Shown: positions 42,520 through 56,687, counted from the stretch's first letter. The stretch: DNA of 64,000 bases from Sitta carolinensis (GCA_032173965.1 CM063290.1:13231501-13295500); one strand, 5' to 3'. Program-made: numbers and translations. Notes: generated from the sequence alone by a model not told the origin.

Positions 42520-43700
42520 AAGTGTGAAATATCATTTCATTGTAAATAGTCAAAAAAGAGTCGGTAATCCAACTTCCGGAAACTGTTCTGAATTATTTCA
42601 GCAGACTCTTTCAAAAGAGGATTAGCAGGGCTTTAGGGGCAAAATCCTTCTGTTTTATTCAATCTCTGATTTTATGTTATAATTACTAGATGTAAAGACT
42701 CGCGAATTAGTATGCAGGCGTCGTTCAGACATTATGCAGGTGCTATTCTAATCATTCAGCTTTTTAATTAAGGAACGAGGTAAGAAAACAGAATCATAAA
42801 AACACTTTTGTGAGAGCTGAGAAAATCGTGAGCGACTGCATGAATAAAGCCTTTATACCTTCTCCTGACAGGTCAGACACCAATTGCCTGACTTACGACC
42901 TTTTCTTGCTGAAACAATGGTTAACAGCTTTCTCACCTTGTTCCCATTATAGCCTTTATTCTCGCAGAGAATTTATGGAAATGGCTCTAAAATGCTTACA
43001 CTAAAGAGGGAGATGCAAAAAGGTATTGCAATTTTAATTGGTACGTGTCCCATACAAAGATACTTTAATTCGGGTCGTTCGGGTGTTGAGGCACTCGGCT
43101 CGGCACGACGATTTGGGTTGATCGAAACGGTTTGATGCATAAAATTCTCCTTCGGGAAAGGAGGGGACACAAACAAACAAAAAAGCCACCCAAAGTTGCC
43201 GGAATGCCCGGACAGCCGCCGCGGCCGGAGCGGCGCAGGGTCCCCCTTTGTTCAGCGCATAAGAAGGCATCGTGTTCCTTGGTCCCGCGATGCAAACTTA
43301 AAGCCTTTGTGGGGCTTTGTTATTATTATTTAATTTCTTTCCCTTGCCTTCCTCCTTTCCCCTCCTCTCCACCCTCCCCACGCCTGGCACGACTGCATCA
43401 CGTGTATTAACATATGAATGAAACAACCAGAGCCAATGCACTTAAGGTAATACCTATGCTCCGTTCTCGCCTGATTATCTTTTTATAGAAAGTTACATTA
43501 ACTAATGACATTTACATAAATATGAATAATTAGTAAGGTAAGTAATTCTGCTCCGACGGGGTTAGGCGGAGTAGGGAAGAGTCTGAGACCTGAACCAAAT
43601 TTTCGTCTCCATAGACCTGGACGCCGCTTCGCCTTGGCACTGGACAGGAGGCATAGAGTCCTCTGCGGGAAGGAGGAGAACTGTCACATTTATATTGTTC
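42520..43700. promoter_or_regulatory. Candidate enhancer block with many TAAT cores
   Basis: Two AT-rich segments (42520-43060 and 43400-43545) dense in ATTA/TAAT, with a CACGTG E-box at 43399-43404, flank a GC-rich patch at about 43200. The look is that of conserved developmental non-coding DNA; conservation was not tested. Confidence 0.3.
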
Positions 43701-43704
43701 TCTC

Positions 43705-43757
43705 TTTTTTTTTTTTTTTTTTTTTTTTTCTTTCTTTTTTTTTTTTTTTTTTTTTTT
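43705..43757. repeat. Interrupted T tract
   Basis: T25, a short CTTTC interruption, then T23. Confidence 0.9.
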
Positions 43758-46385
43758 CCCTAATGCGAAACTTTTCTCTTGTGCCCCTCTTTTATCTCCC
43801 CTCCAGACCTCCAGTTCTGAGCAGAGTTCAGTGGCTGTAAATGATAGGTTCCCAAAAGCATCAATCCGCGCTCCTCTAGTACTTGGCCGAGAACAATGCA
43901 AGTATTAGGATATCAGCAGCACTCGAAATGATCACGCGTTAAATTATTTTGCTTTCACGGATGAGGGGGCTTTTTTCCAATGTAAATCAAGCGCTTTAGT
44001 TATTAAGTCTGAACACTAATCTCCAACAACCTTTACATAATGTGGCAGAATGTGCCACACCACTTCGCACCTGCACTCTGAATAGAGCCGCCTTTTCAAT
44101 GTAAGACACGCTTGTTGCCCCTGGGCTCCAAAGGAGTTGTGTGAATAAGTCAAGCTTTTTGAATACCCCTACTCGCTTTCTCTTCCTCCTTTGATCACAG
44201 AAAATGTCTTCTAATTTGTCCTTTTTCATTGTAACAACGTTTTCAAGTCTCTTTTATTTTCCAAACCACATATTTATAAAGAACATAAATCGCCCCAGAA
44301 AACAAAAGTTCTCTCCTCGCCAACTGGCCGAGTAGCCTATGACCACTTTGTTATTCACAAGAAGAAGGGAAAACAAAGTTCTCGCAAAGACTTTTGCTTC
44401 TCGAGTTTGTCCTAAACAAATGTTTAACTTTGGGACAGGACGCGGGGGGAGAAATATGTTTGTTTCCTTCAAAAATACGGGCAGGTCCATTTGCCTTGGG
44501 GATCTGCTCGCTGCACTCTCCAGGCTGGTGGGCAGCTGGAGAAGTTTCAATCTTCTACCGGCGATAAATGGCGAGGAGGAGAGCAGAAGGGACCGGTATC
44601 TCTCTTTGACCACTGGGGTGACTGAAGCCTCCGCCAACTTCCTGAGCCCACCAGACAGCTCAGGGCGAAGCCAGCTGTAGCGAGTGGGTTTGCACGCATT
44701 AATTCTTTAGCTGAGCTGCCTACTTTAACGACCTTCGAGGATAATGAACTCTAATTTATAAATCCGAGAAAGATGTCAAAGTTAATAGGCAGTGGAACCG
44801 CTGAAAAAAACCGTTGGGCTCCTTTCTCCCGCACCCCGCCATCTCCCCGACACTATTTTTCCGCCGAGAAATGGGGCAGCGGCTGCCCCGGCGCCGAGTG
44901 CGCGGTGCCCGGCCCGGTGGCTCCAGGCTGCCCTGCCCGCTCCGCAGCCCCGCATCAGCTGCGGGGGCAGAGGCGAGAGCCCAGCAGGGATTCCACCCCC
45001 TGCTTCCACCTTAGCCCTTTCTCAGACATCTCCGAGGTGCTTTGCCCGAGTGTCTGCGAAGGAGCAGTAGGTTAATGGCATTTTAGTGAAGTTGCTCTCT
45101 CTGCAGGCTAAGCCCAACCTAGGAGTTCCTCACTCCTCCTTCTCACAGACGGGTTTCCGGATGACTCCTTAACATCCCTATTCATTAGCACGTTAATCAA
45201 GGCTGTAATCCCAGCGAAGAGGTGCCTGTGCATTCCTGCTGCAGCTAAAGGCGCCTCTCGAGCGTGCACCTATGTGCAGCGCTGCGCAGTGCCCGCTCCC
45301 CCCGCCGACGGGTGCTTCCACCGAGAGGCTGTTTCCTTACATTACCGTAGGCTCCGGATAAGAAAACTAACAAACCCTTCTAATACAGTTTAAAACACTT
45401 TGATGTCTTGCCAAGAAACACACTTCCTTCAAGAGACAAGTCAACATTTGTTTTTCACATTAAATGGCATTTAGTTGCCACTGAAAAAATGATGCTGAAG
45501 GACCACTTTTAATTCGATGTATAACAACCGCGGGGTCTAAGAGAAAATAACGGCGAAAGCTATAGACACAAATAACTAAATTACCAAAACGTTAGTATAT
45601 CTCCTAGGTTCATTAATATGTAACAGACTCCCCAGTTAATCTCCAAAAGCCAGTGTTCCCCCTCTAAAATAGCACTCTGGGACGAATTGTACAGGAGATC
45701 AATCACTGCTAATGCAGTAAGGTTTACTGCAAGGGGGGAAAAAGCTATTTACACCTTCAAATAGAAGCTTTTGAGATTTAAGAGTAAGGGTCATACATCA
45801 CCAAGAATAAATGATTATGAATTGGTAAACGCGCCCTCCAGCCATTAGCTATGCGACGCGATTTATCATTTCTGGGTGTTTTTCTTTTTAAAATCATCTG
45901 GCTGTTTGAAAAGAAAAGCATGACGGAGAAAAAAACACCGCGGGAAAGTTTGTTTTTGCATATACTATAAGTCATCAAAACATGGCTATTCAGAAATAAA
46001 CGGGGTCACTTATGAACTGCTTAACGAGAGACAATAAAGCCCTTTCATTGTACGCTTTTATGACTCAGGGATCGGTGGGCTTCTCCCTTTCCACCCTCCG
46101 GCCGTCTCTGCCTTTTTTTCCCCCCTTTCGTTGTAAGTTACAAACCCACGACTGCTGTAAGAAATCATTAACGCCCTAAAAAAAAAAAAAAAACAACCCA
46201 ACTTAAAAAATGGTTGCCAGCGTCCTTCCGTCGCCTGGCACATATTGAACTTAAACTACAGGAGACATTTGCCAGTTTTGAACAATTGCCAGTCTTTACC
46301 CAAGATGGTCATATACAGCCGTATGAGGACTGGAAGGGGATGACCTGTCCTAGACGTGAGATGGTGAGACAAGGGACCTCTTGTT

Positions 46386-46386
<1 letters not shown>
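43758..46386. other. Non-coding, one small CpG island
   Basis: CpG-rich at 44820-45010. AT-rich homeodomain-site-rich parts at 44230-44340 and 45360-46060. No supported gene. Confidence 0.45.

Positions 46387-46427
<41 letters not shown>
46387..46427. repeat. 41-nt A tract
   Basis: Uninterrupted A run; no retroposon body upstream. Confidence 0.95.
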
Positions 46428-46430
<3 letters not shown>

Positions 46431-48130
46431 ATGGAAAAACCTTGTAGCCCAGGTCCGTGGAACCGTGGAATCCAGCTCAGCTCAGCCCGTTTGGCGATAT
46501 CTAGATATTCTCGTGTGTGCGTAGTTTGTATAGTTCCACTATTTTTTAAACTATTATCATTGAAACTGTTTCGCAATGCCAAGTAAACCTTTTTCCACTT
46601 AGACTCTGCTCAGGGCAGTGGGAATGTTGTTTATCAAATGAAATAATTTGTAATAAAACAGATACTTCAGAGATGGGAAAGAATGACAGCGTGCTGACGA
46701 AGGGCGGGAGAGGAGAGCTGGCTGCCCCCCGCCCTGGCTGCTGGGGGCCGGGATGGCGATTCCCAAGGCCGGGCAGCGCGGGCGCCGGCCGTGCCCTACA
46801 GTCCCGAGCTTGGGGCCGGCACCAATCTGCCGTCGGGGGTTACAGTCGGGACCCGCGATGGAGAGGGGGAGCGTAACAAATGGGGTTCTGGGGGAATGTC
46901 ACCAGCCATCTCCTCGAAACCTTTTTCACTCCATAGACAACTAAGCACCAGTCCAGGTGCGAGGCGCTGGCTGTGCACAGGGAGAACGTCGAGGGCCACC
47001 TCTCTGGAAAACTCCCTGGACGTGGCCCTCAGAAACATTGGACAGACCCTGCAGGCCTCTTGCAGAGGTGCGTTCGGACCTCAGCTCGAGAAGGCCTCCG
47101 GGGAAAATACAGAGTTCCCTAAACTCTTACATCCCACTGCCCCAATACGTCGGGTTTCTGTTGTGCCATGTGCCTATTTTCTTAGAGTAAGAGATTTAAT
47201 ATATCTGGTGAAAGGGTCTGTGGCTGTGAGGCTCACAGCAGGTAAGCAGCTCTGCTAGGAGGCTTTTTAGTCCCACTTCTAACACTCCTAACATATTTGC
47301 AAGATTTGGGAATAAAGCGACTTGGTTTTAGTCTAGAGGACGAGCTGAGATTTCTGGTTCGTTTTACAAGCTCGTTACAGGCACATTTGGCCAACGGGCA
47401 CTGTTTTATGTAAAGACAAAGACACAGAGCCCATTCTGGGAAATGCGGGGCTTTTGGAAAACTCTGCTCCGTGGCTTATTGTCTACTGGGTGGCTTTGGG
47501 AAAAAAAAAATCTCAAGCACAAACCCCAAACTAAGGCAGTTGCACGCGATGGGTTGCTGACACTCCAAGTGCAAATACCTTGGAGGCACATGGAGACATT
47601 TTTCGGGGGATGCTGTCCCCTCTCATTTTCTGAGTACCTCTCTGCTGTCCACGGTAAGCCCCGAAGCGCTCCTGTGCCAGCTCGGAGGGCCGGGGGCGCG
47701 GGTGGAGGTGGCGCAGGACCCCATCCATGCGGCCACCCTGTGCCCCTCGCCCACTAGAACAGTGGCGCCCTCGCCGCGGACTTCACTGGGACATGGGCAA
47801 GTGTGCGCTGTGCAGAGAAGCGGGGGAACTGTGCAAACCTTGCCCAGTGCAATCGGTGGGATGCGGAGAGGGTGGGCAGCAGCCGGCGCTGGCCGGGCCT
47901 GCCCGCAGCCCCGGCCCTGGGCAGCCTCCCCTGCCCACGCCGAACAGCGCCTGCTGCCCGCTCTCTCTCCGAGGAGTGATAATAAATGCGCAATTCGCAT
48001 TTGTCACAGGAGAGCAGAGGGAGTTCCCTGCCTCCCCGGGGTCGCCACTGGACCGGTCACTTCTTGGTCCACCAAAGAGGACTGAGGCGCTAGACTTTTT
48101 GCTCAGAAATCCTCTTTTCTTTTAGAAACC
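46428..48130. promoter_or_regulatory. Two CpG islands in gene desert
   Basis: CpG-rich at about 46690-47110 and 47640-48070, separated by ordinary sequence. No frame with family resemblance. Confidence 0.4.
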
Positions 48131-48949
48131 TGTCTCACAATGCAAAGGAAGGTAAAAATAATAATAGTCTGAGATGATCTAGTTCTGTGGAATAAATGAA
48201 ATTGTTTCCTTGAATATCTAATGTTGCAATTCCAGTTCGAAGTACACCCATTTCCTCTTTATTACATCATTCTGCATTTTATTTCTATGATTTTATGTTT
48301 TACTGCTGTTCCTGCAAAAGTCTATATTTTCAGCGTTATAGAAAGTCTCTGAAGATCCATAAGATTATTATTTATCTGACTTTCTGTGTCTCCGAGTGCT
48401 GTATACATTATATAATTGCCTTAAAATGTTTTCATAAATTACATTCAGAAATGTGTCATAGTAAATTACCTTTGTAATAAAATGTAAAAAATGCAAATGG
48501 CTGTTGTCTTTATTACGTTTTAAACCATTGGTTTATCTGCACTATTTCACTTGTCAGTTGCACAATATGTTGTATAAAGGGAAAGCACAGTTTGATAACA
48601 GATAGATGGAACCTCGTGTGTAATCTAGCAGGCACGTACAGTTTGGGTCATTTCCTTATCTCCCGCAGAAAAGACATTATCCCCCTCATATTTACATACT
48701 TTTCAATATTTGTCAAACAATCATAAATTATAAATTAATGAAATGTTCGACAGTCTTCAGAGATCAGGCTAATGAAGACATTTACCTTTTTGGTGATTTG
48801 GATTCTCATCTTTGTAAGTTTAATGACATTTAGACTCTCACGGTTTATTAGGCTTTATTAGATTTGTCCTTCACTCCTGCTGTCATTCAGATGTCTCTGC
48901 ATAAACATCACCTGCTTCAGGTACAAGAACAAATCGTCTTCTTCCTCTG
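48131..48949. promoter_or_regulatory. AT-rich candidate enhancer
   Basis: Many TAAT/ATTA cores (48720-48760, 48820-48870) and a TTTGCATA-like octamer half near 48900. No frame. By composition only. Confidence 0.25.
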
Positions 48950-49770
48950 GAGCAGCAGTGACACCACTCCTGGTCGCGGGGGCCCGTGGCGGGCACAGGC
49001 CACGCTCTGCTGTCCTCGCCCGGCCTCACGGGCTGCTCGCCACCCGACCGGGCTGGCGGCCCACTCTCCGGTCAGCCCTGGCTGCCGGGAGCTGCTAAAC
49101 GCCTTCCCAGGCCAAGGAACTCATCTGCCTTCGGTTACGCCGGAGACCGAGCCCAGCCCGCAGACAGGCGCACCCAGCCCGGCCCCTCGAGGCCACCCCT
49201 GTCGGGCTCCCGAGCGACGCCTGAGCGTGCCGGTGTCATGGGCCGGCTCTCTGCCCCTCGTCTGCTCGTCTCCCGTGTCCGTGACGGGATGCGCCGCTGC
49301 CGCGGAGCGCCGGGCCGGCGGCGCTGCCCGGCCGGGGCCGCGCAGGGAGCTCGCCCTCATGGGTGGTACCTGCCTCCCCAGCGCCATTAGGCTCCAGAAA
49401 TAAGGCCGTCCCCAGAAAGATCGGCACGCGTCCTCCTCCACCTTTGCCTGGAGAGAGGCACACGCTAAATCCCACCGGCCAGACCCTGGCGCCATCTTCC
49501 CGGGAACAAAGCCCCGGGGCTCCCCAGCCTCGCCGCCGCCCTGTAATCGAGTTTCCTAATTTCATTACTCCGCTGGCAAATGTCAGGAGCATGTGTTGGG
49601 GCACTCTACCCCCGCCTCTCCGCACGCCCCCGTCCCCAGGGACCTGCCGAGTGCCTCGACGGCCGGGCGGGCCCCGCGCTCCTCCCGGCCCCGGGAGCGG
49701 ACGGCGAGGCTGGGCGCGGCCTCTCAACCTCTGCGCTCCATCAGAGGTCGGGTCTAAACCTCGCGCCACG
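48950..49770. promoter_or_regulatory. CpG island, 0.8 kb
   Basis: One of the strongest islands downstream of ZIC4, very GC-rich at 48970-49350 and 49600-49740. Both strands are open in several phases; no protein family recognised. Confidence 0.5.
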
Positions 49771-50569
49771 AACCTCGAACACTATTTGCAGAGGCTTCCA
49801 AATATTTCCAAACAACGCTTTTTAAAAACACAACGGAGAGTTATTAAAGCGCTTGTTGGTAAAGTGAGCATGTGTTCTGCAATCATCAAAAATTGATATG
49901 TACCACCAGTAAAGTAATTATGCACCATCCTGAGGATACGAGAACAGTACATTGTTAATCCACTTGCACACCCGTTGACTTGCAGCATCAGGCTGCAAAT
50001 AGCTTAATTAAGTCATACACGTGGAATATAACCATATTGTTACATTGCATTATGCACACTATATCTCAATTTATTGGGACAATTAATGCCAGTGATAGAC
50101 CTCGGGCGAGAAATATTAACCACAAAGCACTAAAGTTGCATTCTGGTGACATTTGCAGTACGGGAAGTAAACACTGAAACAAGGCACAGCCTTCGAGAAC
50201 TGCCAGGACTGCCGGGGACTCCTCTGCCCTCAAGCCAATCCTTAGCAGCCAGTGTGGAGCCGGAGGGAACTACCTTCACGTTTCTCCCTTCCTTGGCTTA
50301 CTCCCGACTTGTGAAAACGCTCGGAGAATTAAAACCGAAAAAACTTTATTCTCCTTTACTTCAGGGAAGTTTGGGTTGGTTGGGAGCTCCAGGATCGGTT
50401 CTCAGAAGGTGTGAAGAGCAAGGGGCCTCAGAGCCAGAGCGAGTTTCCTCGCAGAGGGGTAACATAGCGGGGCGGGGACTGAACACCAGCATTTCACGGG
50501 CAGCCTACAGCTGTGAGAGCACACCAGCACGTCTAATACCTTGCACACCGTAAACATGACCACATGTTC
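49771..50569. promoter_or_regulatory. AT-rich candidate enhancer next to CpG island
   Basis: 49880-50170 has clustered homeodomain cores (GCTTAATTAAG near 50000), CACGTG at 50020-50025 and a low-GC block between two islands. Confidence 0.3.
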
Positions 50570-51100
50570 GTATTTCCTACAGAGAAGTGGCGAGGCTGCC
50601 TCATGGTATGCGACCCTGGGCTGGCCCCCGGTACACCGTGCCCAGAGCGCGGCAGAGCCTGTCCGGTGGGCCCGGATCGCGATGGAGTCGGGTCACGACG
50701 TGTCGGCGTCAGCCGCTCAGTCAGTGGCCAGAATGGGGAAGCTCAGCTGGTGACCAAGGTGGGGACGGCCAGCCCAGCCGGCAGTGCTCAGGCCCCCGCC
50801 CCGGGACAGCCTGCCCCCCCACCCGCTCCAAACTGCGGGGCTTCCCCGCGTCCTCGTCCCTGGAGGGACACGGGGGGTGAAGGCAACGCCAGTGGCGCTC
50901 ACAGCATCCCGTATCCCCGGGGGTTCTCCAAGCGCTCTGCACAGGCTTCACAGCCGGGACTGAGCGGCGCTGGGGGGGCGGTGGGACCTGTCCCACCTGG
51001 AGGGAAACGCTGGGGAGGAAGGACCAAGGGGGCAGCTCCGAGGGGCAGCGGGGTTCTTTGCCCGGACCGTTTGTGTAAGCAGGGGCAGGTAGGTTTCTGG
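50570..51100. promoter_or_regulatory. CpG island
   Basis: GC-rich with moderate CpG; no conserved frame. Confidence 0.4.
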
Positions 51101-51999
51101 CAGCATGCGACTGGGTCGTACCCCTTTATCCTCTGATTTACCCCGTTTCCCTAAAACCGTTCAGAATCGATATTATTTTATGGGCAACAAAATATCAAAA
51201 CCAAAACAAAATCAAAACCAAAACTTTTTTGGTCCACCGATTTAACTGCTTCTTCCAAATTTCCTAAACGCCCCTCGATGGTCTGCTGTCATTCCCAGTG
51301 CGATGAAACATCTTCAAATTTCCCCAGACTGCGTTCTTTGGGTATGCAAGAGGGATTTCATGCTTCTCGAGGTCTTTGATTTAACGGATTTCTCAAGCGT
51401 TTTGGGAAAAAGGCTTTCGCAAGGTCGTCAGGATTCACTCAGACGTTTCTCTTGCCCACGTCGAAGTGACCCGTTAAGCGCGGCCACAGGTGGAGGCAGG
51501 AACACGAGTTAGACCCATGCGCCAGGCAGCGGAGGGGGCTGCCGAAGGTCAGGGATGCTAAAAGTGGGGCACAGGTGTCCGCCCACAGCCCGGTGCCCAG
51601 GGCTCCTCAGCTCCCCACGGATACACGTAGGGGAGATGCTTTTCTCAAAGTTTTTCCTGCCAGCATCTTTTCACTCTTATTTCAGCGCTTCTCGTAAGCT
51701 ACTGCGCCAGTGGGGAAACGGCTGCAAACTGGTTTCTGCTCCTGACCGCTGTCGTGACTTGGTGCTGTCCCGGCAGCGCATGTCAGGGAGCCATTCCTGG
51801 AGGTCGTTAGGGGTTAGAAAACTCTGCAGTAGGTTTACTCTTTGAAAGGGGACAGTGTCCAGTGCGCGACTCGCCCACTCAGACACTCAAACCCACGCTC
51901 TTTCCGCCACTCCGTAGCTGATTTTCAGCAGAGTGGAGAGTTATTCTCTTTCTATTTCGTTTAATTGTTTACAAATTAAGCCACATCCAGAGTTCAAAT
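51101..51999. other. Non-coding, no feature seen
   Basis: Mixed composition with a CAAAACCAAAA simple run near 51196-51222. No supported gene. Confidence 0.5.
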
Positions 52000-52480
52000 C
52001 CCCACTGTCCTGAGGAAACAGCCGGCTCTCGGGGACAGCGCTGGGCTCCCAGGCACTTCCCGCAGCATTCCCCGCCCGCGGACTGGCCCGCGGGCAGGAC
52101 CCTCGGCCCCCGGGTGGCTGGCAGCACCTGCCGCTCCACGCCCGGGCTCGGTGGCTCCCCGCGGCCGAGGCAGCCGCCCCTCGGGGGCCCGCGCTGCCCC
52201 TGCGAGCGGCGGGGGCTGCCCGGCCAGCGGGGCACGGGGGCTGCGGGCACCGGGAGGCGATGGCCCCGGCCGCTCCGCCCGCCGCCTGCGGGCCCGGCGG
52301 GCTGCGGGGCGCAGGGACAGAGAGGGGAGGCTCGGAGTCCGGCACCGGCGGGTGGCTGCAGCCCCCCTCCCACCGGGAGGAGAGGACACTTGTTCTGCAG
52401 GATGGGAGAATTATGGAAGAAGGGGCAAAGGGCGAGAGGAGCGCGGGCAGGACGGGCAGGGCTGGCAGGGAGATCTCAGT
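52000..52480. promoter_or_regulatory. CpG island
   Basis: Dense CpG at 52060-52340. A 192-codon frame (52260-52838) leaves it but has no recognisable domain. Confidence 0.45.
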
Positions 52481-53394
52481 CCGAACTGCCCCTCAGATTA
52501 TTGTCACCCCTGTACAGCCAGAACTACCTCCTTCGGTCCAGCGGCACCAGAAACTCTGTCCTGTTACTAAAGCAGGTGGGCACAGCCTCACACTAAGGAT
52601 AAGGGGCCACATCTCTGCCCTCGCTTACAGCCAGGACAACTTTCTGGAAGCCAATGGCAGCCTCCGAGTGCCACTGAGATCACAAGAATTGCAAAGGTTC
52701 TTACGACAGAGGAGATTAGAGTTTACTAGTGGTTTTAGGGCTATTTATGAGTGTTTCCTAACAAAAAACAAAGCCCACACCGAATTCAATCCCCTGCCTC
52801 ACATAGTCGCTAGCCTGTGGTATTTATTTTTGTTATAATCATTAATCGCAATTATTATTTAGATCTATTTATTACTCAGAAGAAGGGAGGGAACTGATTC
52901 ACAACACAGCCTTCAGCTGCATCCCCTGCAGTCCCTTAGACTTGTCCTTTATGGTTATGGCCGGCGAGCCCTCCCTGGAGACGAGACATGAGGTGTTGGT
53001 AAATTAAAAAGTAACACCTTGCCTAGGGGCTATGAATGCCGTGTCTTTTTTTAAACTAATAAAAATTTTAAAAGTTAAAAAAAAAAATCCTGAGTTGAGG
53101 AGGAAAGAAAAACTGTTTCTTGCCATATGAATTGCAAGAGTTCACTTTTGTTTATTTATATGTTGAGACACTTTTAAGGGGAGGGAAGTGGGACAAAGCA
53201 CGATAAACATAATAAGGAGCTAAAAGTCTGGAGGACTGTAACTTCGGCGAATTGGTTTAAAGCGGGCAGACTCTGTCTACCTTTGGCCATCTGGCTGATT
53301 TAAGCTTTTGCCCCCATGCTGTATGATTTTAGCTTAAAATCTCTTCCGTTGCAGTGCCGCTTTTATTGAATTCATCAAAAGCAAACTTTCCCTG

Positions 53395-53443
<49 letters not shown>

Positions 53444-54454
53444 AGGGCTAAAATAATAAGTCGACCACTGTGACATTCTCTGGGCTTAGGCCATTTTTCA
53501 TAACGCAGCTGATACGCTTTTGTGCAGCTAAGGCGACCAAACAGATGAATAACGAGAAAAGTCTCTCGAAAAGTAAAGCTTCCATCTTTTCCCATCTTTA
53601 AAAAGTTAAGTAAAATGAGAGGTGCATGTAAAAAAAACCCCCTTCCAAATCCAAAACCCAAATCCCATCACGCCAAAGATCAGGGCAATACTTTTATACC
53701 TCTGAATGGTAACGATGCCTTTTAAACAACTTACTGCACACACGCACACACACACACACACACACGCGCACCCACACCCACACACACACTCGCACAAAAC
53801 TTTAAAGCTTGTGAAACTGCCCAGGTGGTGTTTATAGGACCGTAGCCAGTGAGTTGAAAAGAAATCCGAGACAGTTGAAGATTAAACTATCTAGAAATAA
53901 TGACAAAACAATTTCCCCCCCCCCTAATTTTATTCCTGTTTCACTGTATCCACCGTGTTTAATGCAGGGCTTGAAGGGTCAAGTTGTCTGCAGCACTAAA
54001 GAAGAATCCCACAAATTGTGATGGTTTGGCAGGCGGGGGTAAGTTTGTTATTATTTTTAACTTGTTTTCTTATTAGTGTATGCTTGTATTTAAAGTTTGC
54101 GTTGCAAAGAAAGTATGCCCTCGTGATTTTAATGTCATTTTAGCTTTAAATCAGTTTTGCGCTCAGAATCACATCTCTAATGTTGTTATGTTCTTCCTGG
54201 AGTTTTGTCAAAAAAGAAAAAATCCTTCCGTTTCTCCCAGCAGCAGAGCCAGGCAGAGCCAGACCTCACGGTGTGGGACTAGGAGGCGAGTGCCTCTATG
54301 CCACAAGGCAACAAGTAAGAATTTCATGAGCTTTCGCCTGGGTTCAAAATAATAATTTTTATTTGGCGATTTGTTAAGGTTTTCTTTTTTAGTTGATTTC
54401 TTTTTCATCCGACTGTCATGTTATTTTTTTTTTTTTTAATTTAGTTAGCTATAT

Positions 54455-54485
<31 letters not shown>

Positions 54486-55183
54486 TTTTGCACGTGAGTC
54501 CCCCAGACCTGAGTGCTTTGAGACCATAACTGTGAACTCCCTGTTTGTTATGAAAAGTACTGTACCTACAGCCTGGGTGGAAGCACAGCCATTGGTTCAA
54601 ATAAAATGACTATTGATTCAAAGTGCGAGCCCTCCAGGCTGAACCGAGAAGGAAGGAATGGGTCATCTTTTTTTTCTTTTTTTTTTTTTTTTTTTTTTTT
54701 TCCTTAAAAGAGAGAGAGAGAGAGAGCGAGAGAGAGACACTTCTAAGCTGTGAGTGTGACAACCACCACCCTGTCCTTTGTTTTTTTTTTTTTTTTTTCC
54801 TAATAGATAACAGGAAAAAAAAATCCTATGAGAAATAATAAGATTTGCTTGGAAAAATCGGCAGGTAGATCACCCTCAGAAATAAATTCCAGCCTTTCCT
54901 ATTCAAAATATGTTTTTTTTTATTTTAATTGAGACGACGTGGGGAGGAATGAGGATAATAAAGTAACTCGGTTCCTCCTCCCCTCCTCCCCACGAACTTT
55001 CAATGAGGAACCAAAGTGCACTTCCCTGCCACCAGTCTCTGCTCGCCCAATTTCTCCGGAGTGGCTCAGTGCACCGAGCCGGCTGGCGAAGGACAGCCCA
55101 TCTTCGTTTGTCCGGGAGATGGGAACGGAGAGGAAGCAAATACCAGGAAAGAAATAAATAGCAAGGAAAGGAGGAAAGGGAGG

Positions 55184-55233
<50 letters not shown>

Positions 55234-56159
55234 TGAGTCAGAAGAGTACAAAAGCCACCAGCTTATTGTAAGGCACTTGTTAGCAACAGGAGGTGATGGT
55301 GCAGTGGTGCAGTAGCTACACCCCGGGCACCCTCCGAGCTTCCAGACCTTCCACCCGGGAGCTGTCTGGAAACGATCACAGCCGGCTCACAGCTAATAAT
55401 GTCCTTCGCAGAGGTTTGGTCTGCAGTGCTCGCAGAAAATGCAACTTTTGCCCCATTGGTTAGCTAGGTGAATTAGCACACACTGCAACTGAACAGTACT
55501 TGACCTTTGCCTTTATGTTTGCTCAAATGTTTGCCTAAAACACAATCACCCTTGACAAGAGAGCATGCTACCGTGTGACACTGCCTATTCAATAGATAGA
55601 TGTTCCCTGCCACACACAACCCAGTTCAGCATTTTAAATAGCTTAGGTATTTGTAAAAGCCGTATAAATTAATGTCTGATGATTGCTAGTTGCTGGTTAA
55701 AGAGCCGACTATTTAACACGTAAAATAAGATCGGCTTAAAAAACCCCAAACCAGACCCGACCAAAGGATCGGCTGTACAGGGATATAAGGTCAGAAATGC
55801 GAACTTGTGGCCAGGGTGATCAACAGATTCTTAATCTGCCCAATTCACAGCGTGGCTTTGTCGAGCAACACTAGCAGCTGAGGTTTGGGACTGGCTCTGG
55901 CAAACGCATCATGGCACACATCCTCCCAGCCCAGGCACTGTCCCGACACCGCTGATGGCAGAGATGTGAGGGCAGAGGTGCAACCGCGCACCTGAGAAAT
56001 TCATAGGTGACACAGGCGAAAAGCTGGAGGCAGGCAGGTTATCCTGATGTAAATCTGACCTACCCTCCTTCTCACAAGCATCTCTCTTTGAAATCGGGCA
56101 AACATCAAAAACTTTAGGGGAACAAACAAAAGTTGCCATTTGGCGGGAGTGTTTTGTGC
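52481..56159. repeat. Simple-repeat-rich non-coding stretch
   Basis: Contains T42 (53398-53439), (CA)n (53736-53789), (TTTA)n (54455-54488), T25 (54677-54701) followed by (AG)n (54709-54736), and A48 (55184-55231). 55480-55740 is AT-rich. No gene seen. Confidence 0.75.
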
Positions 56160-56651
56160 GTGAATTTGATCTCTGAAGCTGGAGTCCAAGGCGTCACCCT
56201 GAAGCCTGCTCGGAAGGCACGGTGGAGCCGGTTGCCGGGCTGCAGCCGGGCGGCTCTGGGTGGCTCCGGGCGGGCAGGGACTGCGCGCTCCGCGTCCGAG
56301 GCGGCCACGGACAGGATGGGACGGGCGGCGGAGAGGGGCATGGAGCAGAAAACAGACACCTTTCATAAATACAATCACCCTTCATATTTATGAGGCAGAG
56401 CATCATTCATTAATATAATGACACCTGTGCGCGGCTTTTGTTTCAAAGGGTGCTTTATTATTTGGAAACGTGATAAAGCGGTTCTTTGGAACAGAATATT
56501 TATAACAAATATAGTTTCTGATGTAAGCGGATACCTGCACATCTTGCTAGTACTTCCAGTCGATAAAATACCTCGCAGCCTAACAGGAAAAGTACAAGTG
56601 ATATTGCAAACAGTTGCTCTGCTTTGATTTACCTTTACTGCCTTCATCTGG

Positions 56652-56687
<36 letters not shown>

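Noticed and set aside
52260..52838. 192-codon frame leaving a CpG island
   Set aside because: No recognisable domain, mixed composition, no splice or promoter support beyond the island.
55184..55231. A48 as the tail of a processed pseudogene or LINE
   Set aside because: No gene-like or LINE-like body upstream and no flanking direct repeats seen.
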